The notes under the pieces: model-generated | The model's input: the letters and a program-made list of their open reading frames with translations, nothing else | Told to the model about the DNA's origin: nothing | Database searches by the model: none | Made by a program: the position numbers and the translations under genes | From: Clostridiales bacterium | GTDB taxonomy: Bacteria > Bacillota > Clostridia > Saccharofermentanales > Saccharofermentanaceae | Length of the DNA: 56,975 nucleotides | Direction of reading: 5' to 3' | Assembly (NCBI GenBank): GCA_017615325.1 | Contig: JAGAAI010000060.1 | Coordinates: 1 to 56,975, forward strand | Shown: piece after piece, positions 34,603 to 41,446 of the stretch | Numbering within the stretch: position 1 is the stretch's first letter | Layout: each line of letters begins with the position of its first letter

Positions 34603-35313
34603 ATGGCTGATGAGAATATTAATGTTGATGTTGCAGCAGAAGAAACTGTAGAAGAAACCGTTGCTGAAGTTGCAGAAGCTGTAGCACCTGTTGAGGAGGC
34701 TGCTTCTGTTGTTGAGGAAGCAGTTGAGGAAGTTCCCGAACCCGAGGTGCCTGCCGTTATTGAGGAGGCAGAAGCTCCTTTGGCAGCAGAAGAAGTTGAA
34801 GCTCCCATAGCTGAAGATATTCCCGAGCCGGTTCCGGAAGCTCCCGCAAAAGAGCTTACAAAAGCTGAGGAAGCCGGAGCAGCCGCCGCTGCAGCAGCCG
34901 CTGCCGCAGCTGCCAAGAAAGCCGAGAAGGCGAGGCTCGCCAAGGAGAAGGCTTCAGTAAAGTCCGCTAAGAAAGTTGAGAAGAAGAAGGCAAAGCTCGA
35001 GCAGGAACTCAAGCTCAAGGATGAGTGTCCTGTAGAATACAAGCCCGTATCAACAGCCAAGTATTTCTGGCTCGGTGTTGTATCTCTCTGTTTCCAGCCT
35101 GTAAGCTTCTTCATCACTCTCGTTCTTTGCATGGTTCCCCGTAACCGCAATGTCAAGCACTTTGAGCAGGCGCTCTTCGTATATCAGATCATCTGGATCA
35201 TCCTGGCTGCGATCGCCATCGCGATCTTCTATCTTGCTTTGGATCCTTCCGTCAGAGACAATCTGATCGAAGCCGGCGGCAAGATCATATCAGCATTCTC
35301 GATCGGGATCTGA
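34603..35313 (+). CDS. Acidic/alanine-rich membrane protein, unknown
   Basis: 236 aa. The first about 85 residues are Val/Glu/Ala-Pro rich and very acidic. An alanine run and a Lys/Ala/Glu coiled coil (about 88-140) follow, then two hydrophobic helices (FWLGVVSLCFQPVSFFITLV and a helix around IIWIILAAIAIAIFYLAL). The tail resembles small DUF4870-like membrane proteins, but I would not name a family. GGAGG precedes the ATG and a terminator follows. Confidence 0.75.
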   Translation: MADENINVDVAAEETVEETVAEVAEAVAPVEEAASVVEEAVEEVPEPEVPAVIEEAEAPLAAEEVEAPIAEDIPEPVPEAPAKELTKAEEAGAAAAAAAAAAAAKKAEKARLAKEKASVKSAKKVEKKKAKLEQELKLKDECPVEYKPVSTAKYFWLGVVSLCFQPVSFFITLVLCMVPRNRNVKHFEQALFVYQIIWIILAAIAIAIFYLALDPSVRDNLIEAGGKIISAFSIGI

Positions 35314-35347
35314 CAAGACAGTTTTTCGCGTATAACATTGTTTTACG

Positions 35348-35380
35348 ATATGGGTTTCTCCTAAGGGGAAACCCATATTT
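35348..35380 (+). terminator. Terminator after the 236-aa membrane protein
   Basis: ATATGGGTTTC (35348-35358) pairs with GAAACCCATAT (35368-35378), followed by TTT. Confidence 0.8.
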
Positions 35381-35460
35381 AACTTGCGTGTTTCCCGTTT
35401 GTCACATTGTTAATTTAGAATGATATCGAGCGATATTATATTTGCGGGAGGGCTTAAGTT

Positions 35461-36084
35461 ATGTCAGAACTTATTTCCAAGAAACAGTTGCTTAGAGTAA
35501 CGCATATTTCTTACGGAACTTTATACAGATGGAAGAGAATGGGACTGATCCCTGAATCTTGGTTTATCCATAAGGCTACAGAGACAGGACAGGCAACATA
35601 TTTCCTCAAGGATAAGATCCTTCCCCGTATCGACAGGATCAAGGAACTTAAAGGGGAGCTTTCCGTAGAGCAGATGCAGGAACTTTTCTCTGCAAATGTT
35701 GAGAGCTTCAAGATCCCCTTGAAGGACTTCAGGGACCTTGAGATCGTTGGCAAGATGTCGCTCACGGCTTTCACAAGTGTTTTCCCCGAGAAGGATATGC
35801 TGGACTTCAACGATGTCTTCGGTATGTATGTCGTAGATCATCTTATGAAGCTTTCCGGGATCTATCTCGAAGATGCAAAGCAGGTATTAAGACTCCTTTG
35901 CAGATATCTGTCAGTTGAGGCAAGCAAAGATTACCAGCTCCTGCTCCTCCGCAAGATGGGCGTGCCCATGACGGTTCTCGTATCCGGTGAAGACCAGATC
36001 CTCTTAGAAGACAATACCGAGATCATAGCATGCGCCAATCTTGTTGAATTCGAAGAGGCTTTGAAGGACCGTCTTATCGCATAA
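35461..36084 (+). CDS. YhbD/DUF4004-type MerR-like regulator
   Basis: 207 aa. The N-terminal winged helix (LISKKQLLRVTHISYGTLYR, then WKRMGLIPESWF) matches the YhbD/DUF4004 family, MerR-like in fold. The rest is helical. In Bacilli relatives sit beside bactofilin-type genes, which are not seen here. It is followed after 23 bases by an ArsR-type gene on the same strand, so two DNA-binding proteins share a transcript. GGGAGGG is the ribosome site; TATTAT lies upstream. Confidence 0.72.
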   Translation: MSELISKKQLLRVTHISYGTLYRWKRMGLIPESWFIHKATETGQATYFLKDKILPRIDRIKELKGELSVEQMQELFSANVESFKIPLKDFRDLEIVGKMSLTAFTSVFPEKDMLDFNDVFGMYVVDHLMKLSGIYLEDAKQVLRLLCRYLSVEASKDYQLLLLRKMGVPMTVLVSGEDQILLEDNTEIIACANLVEFEEALKDRLIA

Positions 36085-36107
36085 GAACATTCGCGAGAGG
36101 TTTTAAG

Positions 36108-36578
36108 ATGAGAAAGAACTATTCTTCCAGACAGAAGACAGAGGCGATGGCAGTCCTCTTTGAACCCGTGAGGTTTGAGATCGTATCAAGGATAGCTTCT
36201 CTTGGAACTGCCAGGCAGGTTGATGTGCAGGATTCATTCGACATCACTCAACCCACGATGTCTCATCACCTGAACCTGCTCGTTGAGAATAAGATCCTTA
36301 ATGCCGTACGCGAGGGAAGATGTGTTTACTATTCGGTCAACCCCGTGATGATGGAGGAAGCTTCCGAGATCCTTCTTTCCCTGGCATCAGGTGAGGTAAA
36401 AGTCCGGAAGGCATCAAAGGAAGCCCCGAAGAAAGCAAGCAAGCCTCAGGCGGTAAAAGAAGAGAAGGCCCCTCCCAAAAAGGAAGGCAAGAACAGATCC
36501 AAGTCAAAGGGTAAAGACAAGGATAAGGTCAAGGCCAAGGACAAGAAAGATAAGTCCAAAAAGAAGAAGAAAAAGTAA
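36108..36578 (+). CDS. ArsR-family HTH regulator with Lys-rich tail
   Basis: 156 aa. A winged-helix ArsR core (about 10-95) with DITQPTMSHHLNLLVENKIL as recognition helix and GRCVYYSVNP as wing. No Cys-based metal site of the CxCxxC type is visible. The last 55 residues are an extreme Lys-rich disordered tail, unusual for ArsR proteins, which may add nonspecific DNA affinity. It is the second gene of the YhbD-type operon. Confidence 0.85.
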   Translation: MRKNYSSRQKTEAMAVLFEPVRFEIVSRIASLGTARQVDVQDSFDITQPTMSHHLNLLVENKILNAVREGRCVYYSVNPVMMEEASEILLSLASGEVKVRKASKEAPKKASKPQAVKEEKAPPKKEGKNRSKSKGKDKDKVKAKDKKDKSKKKKKK

Positions 36579-36588
36579 GACAAGAATT

Positions 36589-36610
36589 AAGGGGCTCGGA
36601 TGAGCCCCTT
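36589..36610. terminator. Bidirectional terminator
   Basis: AAGGGGCTC (36589-36597) pairs with GAGCCCCTT (36602-36610) between two convergent genes. Confidence 0.8.
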
Positions 36611-36616
36611 ATCTTA

Positions 36617-37756
36617 TCAGTAGGATATTACCTGATGATCGAAAGTGTTCTTGAGCCAGTCTCCGCTGCTGTTGTCTGAAGCAGGGAAGACGATCGTATC
36701 GGGATTGCCGTCCGAGATGTATCTCTTGCCGTTGTTGAGCTGGTCGAAGTTCTGCTTGATGTCACAGTCCTCGCCGTTATTGTCGTAACCCCTGATCCTT
36801 CTGATGCAGGTATAGTTGTATTCCCTTACAAAAGGAGAATATGCTCTCGTCCAGCCGCAGAGGAGGGAAGCTCTCGTGTGGTATGTGAATCCGTCGTATG
36901 TGCCGTCGAAGATCTTCTGGTACTGGGGCTTCTCTGCGGGCATCGACTCGGGTGATCCGAAGGGCAGGGCCACGATGTTGACGTACTGGCCCGGGATTAT
37001 GTCTTCAAGCTTCTTATAGATCGCTCCGACCTGGGTCTCGATCTCAGCTGCATCGCAGTCACCGAGCTTCTTGTGGTCACGTGTGTGGTTGCCGATGTCG
37101 TAGCCGTTATCTACCATCCACTTCATTACCTTGCGGTCGTTCTCTTCGCCGTTCTCGAAAAGTGAAGAGTTCACAAAGAAGGTTGCCGTTACATTGTAAT
37201 CGGGGAACTCTGCCTTGATCTTCTCTAAGATGCCTATTGCGCATGAAGGGTCGAACTTAGGACTGCCGTCTTCGTTCCAGCCCTGAAGTACGACATCCCT
37301 GATGCCGTCATCGAAAGTCAGGATAACGGGACTGTATCCGTAAGCCACATCTATCCTGCCGTCAACGAAGTCAGTAAGCCTCATCATGCGGTAGCCCATC
37401 TGATAGTAACTTCTAAGATCAGCCTCGAAGGCTTCTGCCGTTCTGTTATAGCCGTCCTTGTCGACATTGCCGCCTGTGTATTCGGTATCGCTGTTCTTCA
37501 TGTCGTAGATCCTGTGATACATGAGGATCGGGACGGAATTAAGCTCGTTGATCCCGTCAGCTTTATATTCCTCAGCGGTCTTTGTGGGTGCCGCGGAAGT
37601 CGTTGTCGTGGCTTCAGTAGTGGTGGTGGCTTCCGTTGTAGTCGTAGCCTCGCTAGTGCTGGCCTCTGTCTCTTCTTCGCCGCTGTTGCAGCCCGTAAGA
37701 GCCGTAATGCTCATTGCAGCCAGGAGAAATAATGCAACTATCTTCTTATTCAACAT
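36617..37756 (-). CDS. Polysaccharide deacetylase lipoprotein
   Basis: 379 aa. Lipobox TALTGC (Cys23), then a Thr/Glu-rich spacer with repeated EATTTT. The NodB-like deacetylase domain has ILTFDDG (Asp149, Asp150) and NHTRDH as the metal-binding His pair. Probably removes acetyl groups from peptidoglycan or another surface polysaccharide, anchored outside. It stands alone. Confidence 0.88.
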   Translation of the reverse strand: MLNKKIVALFLLAAMSITALTGCNSGEEETEASTSEATTTTEATTTTEATTTTSAAPTKTAEEYKADGINELNSVPILMYHRIYDMKNSDTEYTGGNVDKDGYNRTAEAFEADLRSYYQMGYRMMRLTDFVDGRIDVAYGYSPVILTFDDGIRDVVLQGWNEDGSPKFDPSCAIGILEKIKAEFPDYNVTATFFVNSSLFENGEENDRKVMKWMVDNGYDIGNHTRDHKKLGDCDAAEIETQVGAIYKKLEDIIPGQYVNIVALPFGSPESMPAEKPQYQKIFDGTYDGFTYHTRASLLCGWTRAYSPFVREYNYTCIRRIRGYDNNGEDCDIKQNFDQLNNGKRYISDGNPDTIVFPASDNSSGDWLKNTFDHQVISY

Positions 37757-37852
37757 GGTAATTACCTCTTATCTGACATATCCATTCAATTATTATCGGA
37801 TAAATATCTGATGTCAACTTGAATTATGGGCATTTATGAAAGATGTGGCAAG

Positions 37853-37878
37853 AAAAAAGCCGCCGCTTTCGCGACGGC
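37853..37878 (-). terminator. Terminator of mscL
   Basis: On the minus strand GCCGTCGC-gaaa-GCGGCGGC forms a hairpin with one mismatch, then TTTTTT. Confidence 0.8.
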
Positions 37879-37900
37879 CACAAGGGGAAATCACTAAGGA

Positions 37901-38326
37901 TTATTTCTTTTCTGCTAAAAGATCCTTGATCTCTGTCAGGAGCTTTACCTCATCGGAAGGCTCTGCAGGTGCTTCTTCTTCCTCTTCCTTCTTCTTGCCG
38001 ATAGACATCAGCTTGTTCATTGATTTGATGAGGATGAAGAGGATAACTGCGATGATGATGAAGTTGATGATTGCCGTGATGAAATCACCGTAGTTCAAAG
38101 AGAGAGCAGTTGCTGTCTCAACGTCAAGACCCTCATAGTTGACCCAGGGGAGTCTTATAAGGCCTGCGATCTCGGCACCGCCGATCGAAGCGATGAGCGG
38201 GTTGATGAAATCTGATGTCAGAGCTGTAACGATAGCGCTGAAAGCACCGCCGATGAGAACACCGACCGCCATGTCCATAACGTTGCCCTTAAGAGCAAAT
38301 TCCTTGAATTCCTTAAGTAAACCCAT
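37901..38326 (-). CDS. mscL: Large-conductance mechanosensitive channel
   Basis: About 141 aa. MGLLKEFKEFALKGNVMDMA leads into the first transmembrane helix with the pore segment (VGVLIGGAFSAIVTAL), then a periplasmic loop, the second helix (FIIIAVILFILIKSMN) and an acidic/basic cytoplasmic bundle (KKKEEEEEAPAEPSDEVKLL). Releases solutes on hypo-osmotic shock. The start at 38326 has GGAGG seven bases upstream; the longer frame start (38404) has no ribosome site. Confidence 0.96.
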   Translation of the reverse strand: MGLLKEFKEFALKGNVMDMAVGVLIGGAFSAIVTALTSDFINPLIASIGGAEIAGLIRLPWVNYEGLDVETATALSLNYGDFITAIINFIIIAVILFILIKSMNKLMSIGKKKEEEEEAPAEPSDEVKLLTEIKDLLAEKK

Positions 38327-38439
38327 AATTAAACCTCCATAACGCAAAAGTACTATTGCTGGTACCTTACATACTATCGCTTTATCTCTGTTTTTAGGTT
38401 GCATTCATTTTACAAACAAATAAATATTGCGTGTAAAAA

Positions 38440-38458
38440 GGGGCACCCTTGGCGCCCC
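38440..38458. terminator. Terminator hairpin after the P-loop gene
   Basis: GGGGCACC-ctt-GGCGCCCC (one mismatch) flanked by AAAAA on the left and TT on the right; ends the minus-strand gene at 38483. Confidence 0.7.
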
Positions 38459-38482
38459 TTCTCATCTGATCCTTATCTAATC

Positions 38483-38896
38483 TTATGCTTCTACGAATCC
38501 CTTAATGTCCTCGGGGAGTTCATCAACACTTAAGCTCAATACAAGAGTTGCAGTGATGGCTGAATCCTTGAGGAATCCGTCAAGGTTCTTGATGAACTGG
38601 GTCAATGCTTCGATATCTTCGTTACAAGCGACCTTGGCGATGCTGTCGATGTAGATATGTGTAAGGTCATAGTCCTTGGAACAAATGCCGCCGATGAAAG
38701 CCAGTAACTGATCGAAACCTGCTACCGGGTATTCCTTTACGTTGATGAGACGTACACTGTGTTTTAACAGTTGATCCAACCTGTTGCCGCGCTCGACGCA
38801 AACCACGTTGCTGTCTGTCATTGCGACCTGATTGATCTCGTCAACGAGACGTGCTGTTTTTCCTGAACCTTTAGCTCCCGCTATAATCTTGACCAT
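38483..38896 (-). CDS. Small P-loop ATPase-like protein, unknown
   Basis: 137 aa. Walker A GAKGSGKT (residues 7-14) and a Walker B-like strand HIYIDSI are clear; the fold otherwise looks like the minimal core of an ATP-binding protein. There is no membrane segment or partner gene. AAGGAG seven bases before the ATG, and a TTGACA -35 element lies upstream, so it is expressed on its own. I do not recognise a characterised family. Confidence 0.75.
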   Translation of the reverse strand: MVKIIAGAKGSGKTARLVDEINQVAMTDSNVVCVERGNRLDQLLKHSVRLINVKEYPVAGFDQLLAFIGGICSKDYDLTHIYIDSIAKVACNEDIEALTQFIKNLDGFLKDSAITATLVLSLSVDELPEDIKGFVEA

Positions 38897-39004
38897 AGAA
38901 ATTCTCCTTGTGATTTTTATTTCCTATGTCGGATAATTAGATTGTACTTGAAATGTCAAAATAAATGAATAGCAAAGTGCAAAGAAAATCGGTAAGAAAA
39001 TTAG

Positions 39005-39034
39005 TTTGCATGATATTAATAAGTATGGTATTAT
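39005..39034 (+). promoter_or_regulatory. Promoter of the rimP-nusA-infB operon
   Basis: TTTGCA (39005-39010), an 18-base spacer, and an extended -10 TGGTATTAT (39026-39034). Transcription would start near 39041, leaving an 80-base leader. Confidence 0.5.
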
Positions 39035-39068
39035 CATTAGGCAACATTTACTTATACGGTATTTAAGT

Positions 39069-39097
39069 AAACGGGTTCTGTCGGATCCCGTTTTTTT
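39069..39097 (+). terminator. Terminator-like hairpin in the rimP leader
   Basis: AACGGG (39069-39074) pairs with CCCGTT (39087-39092) and runs into seven T's, 23 bases before rimP. No plus-strand gene precedes it, so it must act on the operon's own leader. A second stem, TTTACTT/AAGTAAA (about 39047-39070), overlaps its 5' arm and could compete. Confidence 0.65.
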
Positions 39098-39119
39098 ATT
39101 GCCATATGGGAGAATCGAT

Positions 39120-39581
39120 ATGAAAAAAAGATCAAAGAAGGCGCAGCAGGCTTACGACATCGTCCTGCCCCTTGCAAAGTCAATGGGCTACGACCTTGTG
39201 GACGTCGAATACGCTAAGGAAGGCCAGAAGATGTTCATGACTGTCTATATAGACAAGCGTGGCGGCATCACTTCCGACGATTGCGAGGCGTTCTCCAAGG
39301 AGGCGGATCCCCTGATCGATGCAGGCATGGACTCGGATGCGGACTACTTCGTAGTATCGTCACCTGGACTGACAAGACCTCTCGATACCATAGAAGACTA
39401 TGTAAGGTATCAGGGAGAGAAGCTGGACGTTAAGCTTTTCGCGGCAAAGGACGGTGTTAAGGACTTTAGCGGGACTGTTACCGGGATCGAAGGAGAGGAT
39501 CTGACATTCGCAACGGAAGACGGGGAACTGAGCCTTAACCTGAAGGATATCGCCAAGGCGGTAAGACACATAGATTTTTAA
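39120..39581 (+). CDS. rimP: Ribosome maturation factor RimP
   Basis: About 153 aa; needed for 30S subunit maturation. Family blocks: LVDVEYAKEGQKMFMTVYID and DYFVVSSPGLTRPL. ATG at 39120 with GGGAG eight bases before; the longer frame start at 39006 lies inside promoter/leader DNA. First gene of the operon; its TAA touches the nusA ORF. Confidence 0.95.
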   Translation: MKKRSKKAQQAYDIVLPLAKSMGYDLVDVEYAKEGQKMFMTVYIDKRGGITSDDCEAFSKEADPLIDAGMDSDADYFVVSSPGLTRPLDTIEDYVRYQGEKLDVKLFAAKDGVKDFSGTVTGIEGEDLTFATEDGELSLNLKDIAKAVRHIDF

Positions 39582-39604
39582 TGTTAAGAAAGGAAATACA
39601 CAAA

Positions 39605-40804
39605 ATGGCACGTAAGAAGAAGCAGGAGGAAGAGGAGAAGCTCAGCATCGTTGATGCCGTAAAGGCATTGGCCAAGGAGCGCTCCATTGATGAAGAAGAA
39701 GTTTTCGAGGCTATGGAAGTCGGTATCGTTGCTGCCTACAAGAAGGAATTCGGTAAGGGCAAGCAGGAATTCAACTGTGTTGAGTGTGAGATCGACCGCG
39801 AGACCGGCGAGATCTATGTATATAAGGTAGTCGAGATCGTTGATGAGGTCTTGGATCCATTGAACGAGATCTCTCTGGATGAAGCTATCCAGCTGGGCTA
39901 TGACGACGTTGAGATCGGCGACGAGATCGAGCTTGCCGTTGATGTTAAGGACTTGGGATACCTCGCTGCAGGCGCTGCAAAGAATGCCATCGCTTCCAAG
40001 GTCAAGGAGTCCGAGGGTGTTAAGATCAAGGCTGAGTACCAGTCCAAGATCGGCCAGATCGTGTCCGGAAGGATCGTAAGCTGCGACAACAAGGCTGTTA
40101 TGGTAAACCTCGGAAGAGCTGAGGCGATCCTGCCCAAGGAAGAGCAGACAAGAAATGAGAGATACGACAGAGGAGCTACGATGAAGTTCCTCGTTAAGAG
40201 AATAGAAGACAAGAGCTCCAAGACGACAGTCATCCTGTCCAGAAAGTCGGATGATTTCGTAAGAAAGCTCTTCGAGATGGAAGTAGACGAGATCAGGACC
40301 GGCAAGGTTACGATCGAGAGGATCGCAAGAGAGCCCGGTTCAAGAACAAAGATCGCAGTTTACTCCCGTGACGAGAATATCGATGCCAAGGGTTCCTGCG
40401 TAGGTCCTCACGGTATCCGTGTTCAGGCAGTCATCGACGAGCTCAACCACGAGAAGATCGACATCGTTGATTTCAACACTGATGAACCTCTCTTCATCAG
40501 CGAGGCTCTGCAGCCTGCCCAGGTCATGAGAGTCGATACCGAGATCGCACCCAATGAGGAGACGGGCGAACTCGAGAAGAGCGCTGTTGTAGTCGTACCT
40601 GACGATCAGTATTCCCTTGCTATCGGCAGAGGCGGTCAGAACGTAAGACTTGCAGTAAGACTCACAGGCTTCAAGATCGATATCAAGAGAGAGTCCGAAG
40701 AGAGCTCCGAGAGCGTTAAGAGCCTGATCGATGACTTTACCGTTGTCGAGGAGATCCCTGAGGAAGAATCTGCTCCTGAAGCAAACGGAGAGCAGGAAGG
40801 CTGA
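39605..40804 (+). CDS. nusA: Transcription termination/antitermination factor NusA
   Basis: About 399 aa. N-terminal RNAP-binding domain, S1 domain (GQIVSGRIVSCDNKAVMVNL), then KH1 and KH2, ending IGRGGQNVRLA. It binds RNA polymerase and nascent RNA hairpins, so the hairpin in its own leader is a natural target for self-control. I use MARKK at 39605 with AAAGGA ten bases before; an in-frame ATG at 39581 overlaps the rimP stop. Confidence 0.95.
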   Translation: MARKKKQEEEEKLSIVDAVKALAKERSIDEEEVFEAMEVGIVAAYKKEFGKGKQEFNCVECEIDRETGEIYVYKVVEIVDEVLDPLNEISLDEAIQLGYDDVEIGDEIELAVDVKDLGYLAAGAAKNAIASKVKESEGVKIKAEYQSKIGQIVSGRIVSCDNKAVMVNLGRAEAILPKEEQTRNERYDRGATMKFLVKRIEDKSSKTTVILSRKSDDFVRKLFEMEVDEIRTGKVTIERIAREPGSRTKIAVYSRDENIDAKGSCVGPHGIRVQAVIDELNHEKIDIVDFNTDEPLFISEALQPAQVMRVDTEIAPNEETGELEKSAVVVVPDDQYSLAIGRGGQNVRLAVRLTGFKIDIKRESEESSESVKSLIDDFTVVEEIPEEESAPEANGEQEG

Positions 40805-40805
40805 T

Positions 40806-41102
40806 ATGCGTAAGACACCACAGAGGTCATGTATATCCTGCAGGCAGGTCTTCGATAAGAAGGATCTTTTGAGGATCGTGAGGACTCCGGAAGGAGATGT
40901 CGTCGTAGATCCCACGGGAAAGATGTCGGGAAGGGGAGCTTATATATGTTCATCCCCCGAATGCATCAATAAGCAGTTATCCGGCAAGAGCCGCCTGGCT
41001 TCAAACCTTAATGCCGTGATAAGCCCGGAGCAGACAGAGGCGATCCGTCTTAAGGTAGAAGAGTACTTTAAGGTCAGCAAAGGAGACATGACAGGAAAGT
41101 GA
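40806..41102 (+). CDS. ylxR: YlxR family RNA-binding protein
   Basis: 98 aa, DUF448. PQRSCISCRQVFDKKDLLRI and the GRGAYIC segment are diagnostic. Recent work on B. subtilis links YlxR (RnpM) to RNase P binding. AGGAAGG is five bases upstream of the ATG, two bases after nusA. Confidence 0.93.
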   Translation: MRKTPQRSCISCRQVFDKKDLLRIVRTPEGDVVVDPTGKMSGRGAYICSSPECINKQLSGKSRLASNLNAVISPEQTEAIRLKVEEYFKVSKGDMTGK

Positions 41103-41446
41103 CTTCTGACGGTGAAGAGAAGATACTGAGGTTTATAGGACTTGCGGCAAGGGCCGGACAGGCTGTGTCAGGGTCAGGAGCGTGTGAGGAGACCTTAAAG
41201 AACGGGAAAGCTCATCTCCTGATAGTTGCAAAGGACATATCCCGCAACAGTATGGACAAGATCCTGGACTGGGCCTCGGCAGGGAACAGGAAGACCGGTA
41301 AAGCAATAAACTGTTTCAGTTTCTCAACGGCCGAATCGTTGGGTTATGCGATAGGAAAGAGCAACCGGGCGGCAATAGTGATAACAGACGAGGGCTTTGC
41401 CCGCAAGTTAGAAGAAATGTTGGAAGGCTATAAGGAGGATATCTGA
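41099..41446 (+). CDS. L7Ae-family ribosomal protein, YlxQ type
   Basis: 115 aa. The L7Ae/L30e fold is shown by [20 protein letters not shown] and [16 protein letters not shown]. Probably binds kink-turn RNA. Starts at GTG overlapping the ylxR stop (GTGA) and overlaps infB by one base (TGATG). Confidence 0.9.
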   Translation: MTSDGEEKILRFIGLAARAGQAVSGSGACEETLKNGKAHLLIVAKDISRNSMDKILDWASAGNRKTGKAINCFSFSTAESLGYAIGKSNRAAIVITDEGFARKLEEMLEGYKEDI

